Shown: one piece after another, positions 8,244 to 18,169 of the stretch
How positions within the stretch are numbered: position 1 is the first letter of the stretch
How the letters are laid out: every line of letters begins with the position of its first letter
DNA from: Hydrogenophaga palleronii NBRC 102513
GTDB taxonomy: Bacteria; Pseudomonadota; Gammaproteobacteria; Burkholderiales; Burkholderiaceae_C
Direction: 5' to 3'
Length of the DNA stretch: 44,030 bases
NCBI RefSeq assembly: GCF_001571225.1
Contig: NZ_BCTJ01000031.1
Span: 1-44,030, forward strand
Position numbers and translations under genes: made by a program
Notes under the pieces: model-generated
What the model saw: only the letters and a program-made list of their open reading frames with translations
What the model was told of the DNA's origin: nothing
Databases searched by the model: none

Positions 8244-9225
8244 TCGGCGCGGCGTAGCGCAGGCGCTCACCGTCGCGCGTCACGAAACCGCTGGCCACCT
8301 TGAGGTGGATGCGGTGGCCACGCGTGGTGCAGGCGGCGACCTGGTCCAGCAGGGCGTCCAGCTGCGCGGCGCTGGCCGCCGCCCCCGCCGTGCCACGCAA
8401 CCAGTGGCGCAGCGCATTGGCCTGGCGCTCGCGCGAGAGGCATTGCAACGCGGCCAGCGCGGGCGGCGTGCCGGTGGCAGCGAGGTCGATGGTGGCCAGC
8501 TCGTCGAGCAGGCGCTGCGCCTGGGCAGCGTGCGCGGCGCTGCGCGCCAGCATGGGCCGAAAGCCGGGAAAGCTCGCCTCCCAGGCCGGCAGCAACAGCG
8601 CGCGGATGCGGTTGCGCGTGAAGCGCTGGTCATCGTTGCTCGGGTCGTCCACGAAGGCATGGCCGGCGGCCAGCAACCAGGCGCGCAAGTCGGCCGACGG
8701 CAGCGCCAGCAGCGGGCGGCCGAACAGCGTGCCGTGGCGCTCGAAACGTTCGGGCATGGCGGCCAGGCCGGGCAGCCCGGCGCCGCGGCTGAGCGCGAGC
8801 AGCACGGTTTCGGCCTGGTCGTCGGCATGCTGGCCAAGCAGCACGCCGGCCGCGCCCAGTTGCTGCGCCAGCTGCGCCAGCGCGCGGTAACGCGCCTGCC
8901 GCGCGGCGTCTTCGGGGCTCTGGCGCGGAGCGTGGGTGGCGTTGACACGGGCCTCTTCAAAGCGCACGCCCAGCGTGGCGCAGAAGGCGCGGGCATGTGC
9001 AGAGAAGCCGTCGGCAGCGGCCTGCAGTCCGTGGTGCACGTGCAGCGCCACCACCCGGCCGGGCCAGCGCTGCTGCGCGGCCAGCAGCAGCGCCGTGGAG
9101 TCGGCACCGCCGCTGAAGGCAATGGCCACCGGCGCGGTGACCGGCGCATCGAAGCCGCCGCAACGCCCGCACCATGCGGCCAACGCCTGTTCACAGGGGT
9201 TGGCGGGTGCGAGCGGGGTGCTCAC
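8239..9225 (-). CDS. tilS: tRNA(Ile)-lysidine synthase
   Basis: Converts cytidine 34 of the CAU-anticodon tRNA-Ile to lysidine, so that it reads AUA. The PP-loop SGGADSTALLL lies near the N-terminus, followed by ALHVHHGL and GQHADDQAETVLLALSRGAGL, both diagnostic of TilS. At about 328 residues it lacks the extra C-terminal domain of E. coli TilS (432 residues) and ends after the substrate-binding helical part. The start is uncertain: GTG 9225 lies one base past the accA stop, while ATG 9273 would add 16 residues and overlap accA by 47 nt. Neither has a strong ribosome-binding site. Part of the run cysS-glycosylase-accA-tilS-lysC. Confidence 0.93.
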   Translation of the reverse strand: MSTPLAPANPCEQALAAWCGRCGGFDAPVTAPVAIAFSGGADSTALLLAAQQRWPGRVVALHVHHGLQAAADGFSAHARAFCATLGVRFEEARVNATHAPRQSPEDAARQARYRALAQLAQQLGAAGVLLGQHADDQAETVLLALSRGAGLPGLAAMPERFERHGTLFGRPLLALPSADLRAWLLAAGHAFVDDPSNDDQRFTRNRIRALLLPAWEASFPGFRPMLARSAAHAAQAQRLLDELATIDLAATGTPPALAALQCLSRERQANALRHWLRGTAGAAASAAQLDALLDQVAACTTRGHRIHLKVASGFVTRDGERLRYAAPI

Positions 9226-9226
9226 C

Positions 9227-10213
9227 TCAGCGCTTGTCCTTGCTGTCGGCCTTGGTGTCGGTGAAGCGGCCATAGCTGTTCAGGCGCGCATAGCGCCGGT
9301 CCACCAGCTCCTTGACCTTGAGGTCGGCCACCTGGCGCCAGGCGTCGGCCAGGCCACGCTTGAGGAAGGCCGCCATCTGCTTGTGGTCGCGGTGTGCACC
9401 ACCGACCGGCTCGTTAACGATCTTGTCGACCAGGCCCAGGGCCTTGAGGCGGTGGGCCGTGATGCCCAGCGCGTCGGCGGCTTCGCTGGCGCGATCGCTG
9501 GTCTTCCAGAGAATGGAAGCACAGCCCTCCGGGCTGATCACCGAGTACACCGAGTACTGCAGCATCAGCACCTGGTCGGCCACCGCGATGGCCAGCGCAC
9601 CGCCCGAACCACCTTCACCGATGATGGTGGAGATGATGGGCACCTCGAGCTGGGCCATTTCGAAGATGTTGCGGCCGATGGCTTCGGACTGGCCACGTTC
9701 TTCGGCGTCGATACCGGGGTAGGCACCGGGCGTGTCGACGAAGGTGAACACCGGCAGCTTGAACTTTTCGGCCAGCTTCATCAGCCGCAGGGCCTTGCGG
9801 TAACCCTCCGGCTTGGTCATGCCGAAGTTGCGCAGGCCACGTTCCTTGGTGTCTCGCCCTTTTTGCTGGCCCAGCACCATGCAGGGCTGGCCATTGAAGC
9901 GCGCCAGACCACCAACGATGCTCAGGTCGTCGGCAAAGTGGCGGTCTCCATGCAGCTCCTGGAAGTGCGTGAAGATTTCGCGCACGTAGTCCAGCGTGTA
10001 GGGCCGGTCCGCGTGGCGCGCGATCTTGGTGATCTGCCACGGCGTGAGGCTGCTGTAGATGTCCTTAGTCAGCTGCAGGCTCTTCCCTGCCAGCTGTTCG
10101 ATCTCTTCCGAGATATCCACCGCGGATTCCGTCTGCACATAACGCAGTTCTTCGATCTTGGTTTCGAGCTCGGCAATGGGTTGCTCAAAATCCAGAAAAT
10201 TCTTTTTGGCCAA
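9227..10213 (-). CDS. accA: Acetyl-CoA carboxylase carboxyltransferase subunit alpha
   Basis: Alpha half of the carboxyltransferase that moves CO2 from biotin carrier to acetyl-CoA in the first step of fatty-acid synthesis; it works with AccD, which is not in the window. The 328-residue product starts [21 protein letters not shown], the family N-terminus. It contains [18 protein letters not shown] and [16 protein letters not shown] of the crotonase-like core. The start is TTG at 10213: AAAGGAG lies about 6 nt upstream, and the family alignment begins exactly there, while the in-frame upstream extension of 11 residues is not family-like. A TTG start on this essential gene may limit translation. 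Confidence 0.96.
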   Translation of the reverse strand: MAKKNFLDFEQPIAELETKIEELRYVQTESAVDISEEIEQLAGKSLQLTKDIYSSLTPWQITKIARHADRPYTLDYVREIFTHFQELHGDRHFADDLSIVGGLARFNGQPCMVLGQQKGRDTKERGLRNFGMTKPEGYRKALRLMKLAEKFKLPVFTFVDTPGAYPGIDAEERGQSEAIGRNIFEMAQLEVPIISTIIGEGGSGGALAIAVADQVLMLQYSVYSVISPEGCASILWKTSDRASEAADALGITAHRLKALGLVDKIVNEPVGGAHRDHKQMAAFLKRGLADAWRQVADLKVKELVDRRYARLNSYGRFTDTKADSKDKR

Positions 10214-10227
10214 GGTGTACTCCTTTG
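10211..10227 (-). promoter_or_regulatory. Strong ribosome-binding site that fixes the accA TTG start
   Basis: On the minus strand AAAGGAG is followed by TACACC and TTG. Its strength and spacing support the non-ATG start over the ATG 33 nt upstream. Confidence 0.75.
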
Positions 10228-10265
10228 GTCTTGTTTGCGAGGACATCCCCGTGGAACGGGGCCGC

Positions 10266-10912
10266 TCAATAACTGACCGGCAGCGGGTCGAGCGAGCGCC
10301 AAATATACCAAGTCGCCACGCTGCAGAAAGGCGCCCAGGAGTTGGCCACTTCGCGGATCTCGCTGCGGCTCACCGGTTCGCCCGAAAAGTATGCACGGCT
10401 GATACCGGCTTGCAAACCAACGTCGTCCAGCGGTAGTACGTTTGGCCGCATCAAATGGAAGATCAGGAACATCTCTGCCGTCCATCGGCCGATGCCGCGG
10501 ATCGCCACCAGCTCCGCAATGATGGCCTCGTCGTCCATCTGCGACCAGCTCTTCACGTGCACTTGGTCGTTGGCGAAATGCAGTGCCAGATCCACCAGAT
10601 ATTCGACCTTGCGCGCCGAGAGCCCGGCCGCGCGCATGTCGTCCACCTTGAGCTTGAGCACCTGCGCCGGCACCATCTTCTTTGGCAGCTTTTCGAAACG
10701 ATCCCACACCGACTGCGCCGCCTTCACCGAGATCTGCTGGCCGACGATGCTGCGCGCCAGGGTGACGAAGGCGTCACCGCGCGACTGCAGGCAGACACCG
10801 GCATGCGCTGGAATGAGTTTTTTCATCACCCGGTCGCGCTTCATCAGGTGACGGCATGCTTCCGCCCAATAGTCGGGCGCATTGGGCACGGGGGGCAGCG
10901 CCGCGGCGACCA

Positions 10913-10913
<1 letters not shown>
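10266..10913 (-). CDS. DNA-3-methyladenine glycosylase (AlkA-type, HhH-GPD)
   Basis: Base-excision repair glycosylase of 215 residues that removes alkylated purines from DNA. The helix-hairpin-helix appears as [18 protein letters not shown], and the following LPLDD (163-164) supplies the catalytic aspartate of HhH-GPD enzymes. Upstream, [18 protein letters not shown] is the conserved first core helix. No iron-sulphur cluster cysteines are present at the C-terminus, which argues against endonuclease III. It lacks the N-terminal domain of E. coli AlkA and so matches the short AlkA class. Its ATG (10913) overlaps the cysS stop as TGATG, so translation is probably coupled. Confidence 0.92.
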
Positions 10914-12295
<1,382 letters not shown>

Positions 12296-12542
12296 GAAGC
12301 GGCAGCGGGCGCAGAAATCGGAACGGACGTGGGGCACCAGCGGGCGACGTCGGCAGACCCCGCAGACACCCCCGTCACAGCGGCTCCTGCGGGTGTTCCA
12401 TGTGGTCTGGCGCGGCCATGGAACTGGACCCCTCAGATACAATCCGCCAGTATATCCAGCCCGTTGGCGCGTTCACGCGCGCTGTCGATCAACGTTTCAC
12501 TGGCCCATCCGGATGGATGCCCAGGCTCGCTTTCGAGGTCCC
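12296..12542. promoter_or_regulatory. Divergent intergenic region of cysS and the TPR gene
   Basis: This 247-nt space holds promoters for both directions. On the plus strand TACAAT (12438-12443) is a good -10 element about 100 nt before the TPR gene's ATG, but the -35 position is poor. On the minus strand TATACT (12451-12456) is a possible -10. I saw no riboswitch or T-box. Confidence 0.4.
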
Positions 12543-13622
12543 ATGTCCCACCCCGAGAAATCACAGCCCGCCGTTGGCACCCCCTTCGCAGCCCACCGCG
12601 CCGGCCAACGCCTGCGACAACTGAGCTGCGCCGTGCTGATCGCCGTGGGCATGGGCGGCTCGCTGTCCTGGGCACAGGCCGATGAATACGGCGAGGTCAA
12701 CCGCCTGGTGCGCTCCGGCCAGTACAACGAGGCCATGCTCAAGGCCGACCAGTACCTCACGGGCAAACCGCGTGACCCGCAGATGCGTTTCCTCAAGGGC
12801 GTGATCCAGACCGAAAGCGGCAAGGCCACCGACGCCATCGCCACCTTCGCCAAGCTCACCGAGGACTACCCGGAACTGCCCGAGCCCTACAACAACCTGG
12901 CCGTGCTGTACGCAAGCCAGAGCCAGTTCGACAAGGCGCGCGCCGCCCTCGAAATGGCGATCCGCACCAACCCGAGCTACGCCACCGCACACGAGAACCT
13001 GGGTGACGTCTACGCCAAGCTGGCCAGCCAGGCCTACAGCAAGGCGCTGCAGCTCGATGGCAGCAACCCGGCCGTGGCACCCAAGCTCAGCCTGATCCGC
13101 AACCTGTTCGCCGGCGACACGCGCAGCGCACCGGCATCAGCCCGTGCACCTGCTCCTGCCGTGGCAGCGGCGCCGCCCGCACCTGCACCCGCCCCGGCGC
13201 CTGCTGCAGCTCCGGCCCCAACGCCCTCGGCCGCGCCGGCCCCTGCGGTCGCCGCAGCGCCGGCACCGGCACCGACCGACACCGCCCAGCGCGACGTCGA
13301 AACCGCCGTGACCGCATGGGCCAAGGCCTGGTCGTCGAAGAACATGTCCGGCTACCTGGGCGCCTACGGCCCGGCCTTCAAGCCGCCGGGCGGCCAGGCG
13401 CGTGCCGCCTGGGAAGCCGAACGCCGCTCGCGCATCGAACCACGCTCGCGCATCGGCGTGAACGTCAGCGACCTGAACATCACCACCAATGGCGACCGTG
13501 CCACCGCACGCTTCCGCCAGGACTACACCTCCGACACCCTGAACGTCACCAGCCGCAAAACCCTCGATCTGGTCAAGAGCGGCAACCGCTGGCTGATCGT
13601 TCGGGAATCCACGGGCTCTTGA
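12543..13622 (+). CDS. Exported TPR protein with Pro/Ala linker and Cds6/SnoaL-like C-terminal domain
   Basis: A 359-residue envelope protein of unknown role. Residues about 20-47 form a signal peptide (LSCAVLIAVGMGGSLSWAQA). Then come about three to four TPRs (to ~180, e.g. YNNLAVLYASQSQFDKAR). A Pro/Ala-rich linker (~195-245) precedes a C-terminal domain of about 105 residues (ETAVTAWAKAWSSKNMSGYL ... NRWLIVRES). That domain matches the pattern of the SnoaL/NTF2-like domain at the end of the next gene, an L,D-transpeptidase. Its stop overlaps that gene's ATG (TGATG). I infer a partner of peptidoglycan cross-linking. Start ATG 12543 was chosen over a longer frame running back into the promoter region. 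Confidence 0.8.
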   Translation: MSHPEKSQPAVGTPFAAHRAGQRLRQLSCAVLIAVGMGGSLSWAQADEYGEVNRLVRSGQYNEAMLKADQYLTGKPRDPQMRFLKGVIQTESGKATDAIATFAKLTEDYPELPEPYNNLAVLYASQSQFDKARAALEMAIRTNPSYATAHENLGDVYAKLASQAYSKALQLDGSNPAVAPKLSLIRNLFAGDTRSAPASARAPAPAVAAAPPAPAPAPAPAAAPAPTPSAAPAPAVAAAPAPAPTDTAQRDVETAVTAWAKAWSSKNMSGYLGAYGPAFKPPGGQARAAWEAERRSRIEPRSRIGVNVSDLNITTNGDRATARFRQDYTSDTLNVTSRKTLDLVKSGNRWLIVRESTGS

Positions 13623-15130
13623 TGGGCAGCAGGCGGTTTGCGCAACGGGGCCACGCCGGCCTCGCGTCCGAGCTGATGGGCTCACGCAGCCACAGCCCGG
13701 CCCGCCGCAGACCGTCGGGGCGCACGGTGGTGGCAGCCGCTGTCGCCGCCGTGGCGCTGCTGTATGGGGTGTCGCTGCTGCGCAGTGGCGACAAGGCGGC
13801 GCCCAGGCAGGTGGTGGAAACACTGTCGCTCTCGCCGCAGCCTGCAACACCCGCCGTCCCCACGCCTTCGCTGATCGACAGCGCCCTGGCCAAGGTACAG
13901 GACGTGGCGCTCAGCCTGACCGGCGCACCGCCCTCTTCCGGCCTCAGCGTGGTGCACCTGACGGACGAACGCCTGCAACAGGCCAGGCCCCTGATGGGCC
14001 AGGCCGAGGCACGGCTGATCCAGATCTACCAGCTCATCAGCCAGGCGCGCCACCGCGAGGCGCTGGCGCAGGCCGAAGCGCTGGTACGTGACCACCCCAA
14101 CTTCCAGCTCGCGCAACTGGTGCTGGGCGACCTGCTGAGCCTGCAGACCCGGCCGCTGCGCCGGCTCGGCGACGTGACCGACTCCAGCCAGGCCAATTCG
14201 GAGCAGCTCGGCATCCTGCGCGAAGAATCGCGCCGCCGCCTGCAGGCCCTCACCGAACGCCCGCCCGAAGGCAGCGTGCCGACGCAGTTCCTCACGCTGT
14301 CGGCGCAGAGCCGCCACGCCATCGCCATCGACGCCTCGCGCTCGCGGCTCTACCTGTTCGAAAACCTGAACCCGGCACGCTCCTCCGGCGGCGTGGACCG
14401 CACGCCACGCCTCAAGCTGCTGGGCGACTACTACATCTCGGTCGGCATCTCGGGCATCGAGAAAACGGTCGAAGGCGACAAGCGCACGCCGCTGGGCGTT
14501 TACTACATCACCAGCACACTCAACCCGGCCGACCTGCCCGACCTGTACGGCGTGGGCGCCCTGCCGATCAACTACCCCAACGCACTCGACCTGCAGCGCG
14601 GCAAGACCGGCAGCGGCATCTGGCTGCACGGCACGCCGACCGAGCAGTTCGTGCGCGCACCGCAGGCCTCCGACGGCTGCGTGGTGCTCTCCAACCCCGA
14701 CCTGCAACGCCTGCTGGCCACGGTGCAGATCCGCACCACGCCAGTGGTCATCGCCGAATCCCTGCAGTGGGTGCAACCCACGGCCTTGGCAAGCGAGCGC
14801 GAGCAGTTCGAAGCCGTGCTCGACGCCTGGCGGCGCACCCGCAGCGAAGGCCGGCTGGACGAACTGAAGGGCTTCTATTCCAGCCGCTTCCAGAACCAGG
14901 GCCGCGATCTGGCCCAATGGTGGCCACGCGTCGAGAACGAACTGCGGGCCAACGGCGGTCGTGAGCTGGCCATGAAAGACCTGTCCGTGCTGCGCTGGCA
15001 CGATCAGGACGACACCATGGTGGTCACCTTCGGTGAAGTCGCCGCCGGCCAGAGCCGCGGCGTGACCAAGCGCCAGTACTGGGTGCGCGAACAAGACCGC
15101 TGGACCATCTTTTTTGAAGGAACGATCTGA
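13622..15130 (+). CDS. L,D-transpeptidase (YkuD) with Cds6-like C-terminal domain
   Basis: Peptidoglycan enzyme of 502 residues that would make or modify 3-3 cross-links, attach proteins, or trim stem peptides. A basic start followed by a hydrophobic stretch ([19 protein letters not shown]) anchors it in the inner membrane facing the periplasm. The YkuD domain (~235-375) has H336 in IWLHGTP and catalytic C353 in SDGCVVLSN. The C-terminal ~110 residues ([20 protein letters not shown] ... RWTIFFEG) are SnoaL-like. It resembles Helicobacter Csd6, which shares this architecture and acts as a carboxypeptidase. Start is ATG 13622 (overlapping the previous stop); ATG 13676 is an alternative. Confidence 0.87.
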   Translation: MGSRRFAQRGHAGLASELMGSRSHSPARRRPSGRTVVAAAVAAVALLYGVSLLRSGDKAAPRQVVETLSLSPQPATPAVPTPSLIDSALAKVQDVALSLTGAPPSSGLSVVHLTDERLQQARPLMGQAEARLIQIYQLISQARHREALAQAEALVRDHPNFQLAQLVLGDLLSLQTRPLRRLGDVTDSSQANSEQLGILREESRRRLQALTERPPEGSVPTQFLTLSAQSRHAIAIDASRSRLYLFENLNPARSSGGVDRTPRLKLLGDYYISVGISGIEKTVEGDKRTPLGVYYITSTLNPADLPDLYGVGALPINYPNALDLQRGKTGSGIWLHGTPTEQFVRAPQASDGCVVLSNPDLQRLLATVQIRTTPVVIAESLQWVQPTALASEREQFEAVLDAWRRTRSEGRLDELKGFYSSRFQNQGRDLAQWWPRVENELRANGGRELAMKDLSVLRWHDQDDTMVVTFGEVAAGQSRGVTKRQYWVREQDRWTIFFEGTI

Positions 15131-15840
15131 TGACGACATCCCAACGCACTCCCCTGCGCCGCCGCGCAGCGATCGGCCTGATGGCGCTGGCCAGCGCCGG
15201 CGCGATGCTGCTGCCGATGGCCGCCCAGGCCCAGGCCGGCGCCGCACCACGCGTCAAGCTCAACACCTCGGCCGGTGACATCGTGATCGAGCTCTACCCC
15301 GACAAGGCGCCCAAGACGGTCGCCAACTTCCTGCAGTACGTGGAAGACAAGCACTACGACGGCACGGTCTTCCACCGCGTCATCAGCAACTTCATGGTGC
15401 AGGGTGGTGGCTTCGACGCCAGCTACAAACAAAAGCCCACGCGCCCGCCGGTGCCGCACGAAGGCCAGGCCGCGCTGGCCGCCGGTGGTCCGCGCAACGT
15501 GGTCGGCACGGTCGCCATGGCGCGCACCAACGACCCGCAATCGGCCTCCTCGCAGTTTTTCATCAACGTCGCAGACAACGCCTTTCTCGATCCCACCCCG
15601 ATCCCGCCCGGCGACCCGGTGCCGCAGTTCGAGTACCGTGGCAAGACCTACAAGGACGTGCCACGCGCCAGCCTGCTCAACGCCGGCGAGCTCTACGGCT
15701 ACACCGTGTTCGGCAAAGTGGTTGCCGGCATGGACGTGGTGAACAAGATCAAAGCCACTCCCACCGGCGCCGGCGGTCCTTTCCCGACCGACGTGCCCAA
15801 AACCCCCATCACCATCCTCAAAGCCACCCTGGAGAAATGA
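15130..15840 (+). CDS. Periplasmic peptidyl-prolyl cis-trans isomerase (cyclophilin)
   Basis: Cyclophilin-type isomerase of 236 residues with an export signal ([27 protein letters not shown]), so it should act on folding proteins in the periplasm. The catalytic region [17 protein letters not shown] and the following [10 protein letters not shown] are intact. It carries an extra segment (~160-190, [20 protein letters not shown]) not found in the cytoplasmic copy next door. Its ATG overlaps the transpeptidase stop (TGATG). Placement behind an L,D-transpeptidase suggests a role in envelope biogenesis, by inference only. Confidence 0.93.
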   Translation: MTTSQRTPLRRRAAIGLMALASAGAMLLPMAAQAQAGAAPRVKLNTSAGDIVIELYPDKAPKTVANFLQYVEDKHYDGTVFHRVISNFMVQGGGFDASYKQKPTRPPVPHEGQAALAAGGPRNVVGTVAMARTNDPQSASSQFFINVADNAFLDPTPIPPGDPVPQFEYRGKTYKDVPRASLLNAGELYGYTVFGKVVAGMDVVNKIKATPTGAGGPFPTDVPKTPITILKATLEK

Positions 15841-15842
15841 CC

Positions 15843-16349
15843 ATGGCCAACCCCCAAGTCGAACTGCACATTGCCGGACACGGCGTCATCACGCTGGAAC
15901 TCGACGCTGAAAAAGCGCCCCTGTCCACCGCCAACTTCCTCGCCTACGTCAACAAGGGCCACTACAACAACACGGTGTTCCACCGCGTGATCCCCGGCTT
16001 CATGGTGCAAGGCGGCGGCTTCGAACCCGGCATGACGCAAAAGCCCACCGCCGATGCCATCGCCAACGAAGCCAACAATGGCCTGAAGAACGACACCTAC
16101 ACCGTGGCCATGGCGCGCACCAGCGACCCGCACTCGGCCACCGCCCAGTTCTTCATCAACGTCTCCAACAACGGCTTCCTCAACCACACCGCACCGAGCG
16201 CACAGGGCTGGGGTTATGCGGTGTTCGGCAAGGTGGTCTCGGGCGCCGATATCGTGAAGAAGATCGAAGGCGTGCCGACCGGCCGCAAGGGCTTCCACGA
16301 CGACGTGCCGAAGGACGACGTCGTGATCGAAAAAGCCGTCGCGCTGTGA
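15843..16349 (+). CDS. ppiB: Cytoplasmic peptidyl-prolyl cis-trans isomerase (cyclophilin B)
   Basis: A 168-residue cyclophilin without a signal peptide, the usual PpiB length. It contains [20 protein letters not shown] and [16 protein letters not shown], the proline-binding and catalytic segments. Start ATG 15843 has GGAG 8 nt upstream; another ATG at 15837 overlaps the previous stop but is too close to that site. It is a tandem paralogue of the exported cyclophilin. The stop overlaps a possible GTG start of lpxH. Confidence 0.95.
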   Translation: MANPQVELHIAGHGVITLELDAEKAPLSTANFLAYVNKGHYNNTVFHRVIPGFMVQGGGFEPGMTQKPTADAIANEANNGLKNDTYTVAMARTSDPHSATAQFFINVSNNGFLNHTAPSAQGWGYAVFGKVVSGADIVKKIEGVPTGRKGFHDDVPKDDVVIEKAVAL

Positions 16350-16381
16350 TCGACGGGGGCAGCCTGCTGCCCCTGCCCTCC

Positions 16382-17215
16382 ATGCCCGCCACACCCACCG
16401 ACCGCTTCGCCGAGCTGACCGCACCCGCGAGCTGGCAAGCGGTCGATGTCATTTCCGACCTGCACCTGCAGGCCAGCGAACCCGACACCTTCCAGGCCTG
16501 GCTGCGTTACCTGCAGCAGCCTGCAACCTTGCGCGCCGACGCCCTGTTCATCCTCGGCGACCTGTTCGAGGTCTGGGTCGGTGACGACCTGCTGAACAAC
16601 GAAAGCGCTGCGGCCTCCACTGGCGCCTCGGGCGACCACGCCTTCTGGCGCGCCTGCGCCGCCGCCTTGCGTGCCTACAGCGCGCTGGCGCCGGTGTATT
16701 TCCTGCCCGGCAACCGGGACTTTTTATTCGGCCCGGCCGGCCTGCAGGCCTGCGGCATGTCGGGCCTGGCCGATCCCACCGTGCTGGCCTTCCAGGGCCG
16801 GCGCTGGCTGCTCAGCCACGGCGACGAACTCTGCCTGGCCGACACCGACTACCTGCGCTTTCGCGCCATGGTGCGTGAACCCGCCTGGCAACAGGCCTTT
16901 CTGGCCCAGCCGCTGGCGCAGCGCGAGGCCATCGCGCGCGATCTGCGCGCGCAGAGCGAAGCGCGCAAGCGCAGCACCGGCCACGACCCCAGCCTCTGGG
17001 CCGATGTCGACACCGAGGCCGCACGTGCCTGGTTGCACCAGACGCAGGCCGACACCCTGGTGCACGGCCACACCCACCGCCCCGCACAACACGACCTGGG
17101 CGACGGCCTGCAGCGGCTGGTGCTCAGCGACTGGGACGCCGGCGCACAGCCACCACGCGCCGAGGTGCTGCGGATCACGGCCCAGGGCGCGCGCCGCCTG
17201 ACCCTTTTGGTTTGA
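16382..17215 (+). CDS. lpxH: UDP-2,3-diacylglucosamine diphosphatase
   Basis: Hydrolyses UDP-2,3-diacylglucosamine to lipid X and UMP in lipid A synthesis at the inner membrane. It is a calcineurin-like metallophosphoesterase of about 277 residues with all metal motifs: DLHL, GDLFEVWVGDD, GNRDFL, SHGDE and HGHTHRP. Those motifs, including WVGDD, identify LpxH rather than LpxI. Start ATG 16382 (MPATPTDRF) is conservative. A GTG at 16346 overlapping the ppiB stop would add 12 residues and fit the overlap pattern of this operon. Confidence 0.95.
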   Translation: MPATPTDRFAELTAPASWQAVDVISDLHLQASEPDTFQAWLRYLQQPATLRADALFILGDLFEVWVGDDLLNNESAAASTGASGDHAFWRACAAALRAYSALAPVYFLPGNRDFLFGPAGLQACGMSGLADPTVLAFQGRRWLLSHGDELCLADTDYLRFRAMVREPAWQQAFLAQPLAQREAIARDLRAQSEARKRSTGHDPSLWADVDTEAARAWLHQTQADTLVHGHTHRPAQHDLGDGLQRLVLSDWDAGAQPPRAEVLRITAQGARRLTLLV

Positions 17216-17238
17216 CGCGCAGGCCCCACCTGTCCCCC

Positions 17239-18114
17239 ATGCTCGACCTGATCCAACGCTGGCTGCCCCGCTCCCTGCGCCGCCCCACCACCATCCCCGA
17301 AGCGCTGTGGCAGCGCACGCTCACCGCCCACCCGTTTCTGGCCGCGCTCGAACAGGCCGAACAACAGCGGCTGCGCCTGCTGTGCACCCACTTCCTGCTG
17401 GAGAAGGAATTCCATGGCGCCAATGGCCTGGAAGTGACCGACGCCATGGCCGTGGCGATCGCGGCCCAGGCCTGCCTGCCGTTGTTGCACATGCACGGTG
17501 TCTCGGGTGAAGCCGTGGCCGACCCGCGCCGCCTGCTCGACTGGTATGGCGACTTCGTCGGCATCGTGGTGCAGCCCGGAGCCGTGGTCGCCAAACGCAA
17601 GCGCACCGACGGCGCGGGCGTGGTGCACCAGTACGACGAGGTGCTGGCCGGCGAAGCCATGGACCGCGGGCCGCTGATGCTGAGCTGGGACGACGTGGCA
17701 CACGCGGGCGAATGGGCGCAGCAAGGCCACAACGTGGTGATCCACGAGTTCGTGCACAAGATGGACATGCAGGAGCTGCAACTGGGCGACGCCCCGGGAG
17801 GCGCTCCGCCGCTGCCCGACGGCTTCATGAGCACGCGCCACCGCACTGAAGCGCGCGCCCTGTGGCAACGCACCATGCAGACCAGCTACGACGATTTCCG
17901 CGAAGCGGTGTCCATGGCCGAACGCTTCGGTGGCGAGCCGCCCTGGCTGGACGACTACGCGGCGCAAGACCCGGCCGAATTCTTCGCCGTCACCTGCGAA
18001 GCCTTCTTCGTCAACCGGAACCGTTTTGCGTTGGAGTTTCCGGCGCTGATCCCGCTCTACGACGGCTTCTTCAGGCCGGGGCAGGAACCGCCCCCCGCCA
18101 GCGCGGAGCACTGA
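17239..18114 (+). CDS. mtfA: MtfA-type zinc-dependent peptidase
   Basis: Cytoplasmic M90-family metallopeptidase of 291 residues. The zinc site is H169-E170-x-x-H173 (VIHEFVHKMDMQ), with the downstream glutamate likely in DPAEFFAVTCEAFF. The N-terminal part (IPEALWQRTLTAHPFLAAL) is typical for MtfA. In E. coli MtfA binds and titrates the glucose repressor Mlc; whether Mlc exists here is unknown, so the regulatory role should not be transferred without evidence. Start ATG 17239 was chosen over a TTG at 17212 that overlaps lpxH. It is last of the rightward run and converges on the DUF349 gene. Confidence 0.9.
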   Translation: MLDLIQRWLPRSLRRPTTIPEALWQRTLTAHPFLAALEQAEQQRLRLLCTHFLLEKEFHGANGLEVTDAMAVAIAAQACLPLLHMHGVSGEAVADPRRLLDWYGDFVGIVVQPGAVVAKRKRTDGAGVVHQYDEVLAGEAMDRGPLMLSWDDVAHAGEWAQQGHNVVIHEFVHKMDMQELQLGDAPGGAPPLPDGFMSTRHRTEARALWQRTMQTSYDDFREAVSMAERFGGEPPWLDDYAAQDPAEFFAVTCEAFFVNRNRFALEFPALIPLYDGFFRPGQEPPPASAEH

Positions 18115-18150
18115 GCGGGGCGGGGCCACGCCAGCCGGGTGGGAAGCCCC

Positions 18151-18164
18151 GCCAGGTGCCTGGC
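18151..18164. terminator. Hairpin between converging mtfA and DUF349 genes
   Basis: A perfect palindrome GCCAGG-TG-CCTGGC followed on the plus strand by TTTGCT, with an outer GCGGGGC/GCCCCGC pair (18115-18121 with 18146-18152). Position between two converging stops suggests termination, but there is no long T tract. Confidence 0.4.
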
Positions 18165-18169
18165 TTTGC

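Noticed and set aside
6862..9264. Plus-strand open frame of 800 codons
   Set aside because: Antisense to lysC and tilS, both of which show clear motifs. The frame is His/Gln/Ala-rich, typical of GC-rich shadows.
13130..13300. Pro/Ala repeat as a possible tandem DNA repeat
   Set aside because: The codons vary; it is a low-complexity protein linker, not a DNA repeat array.
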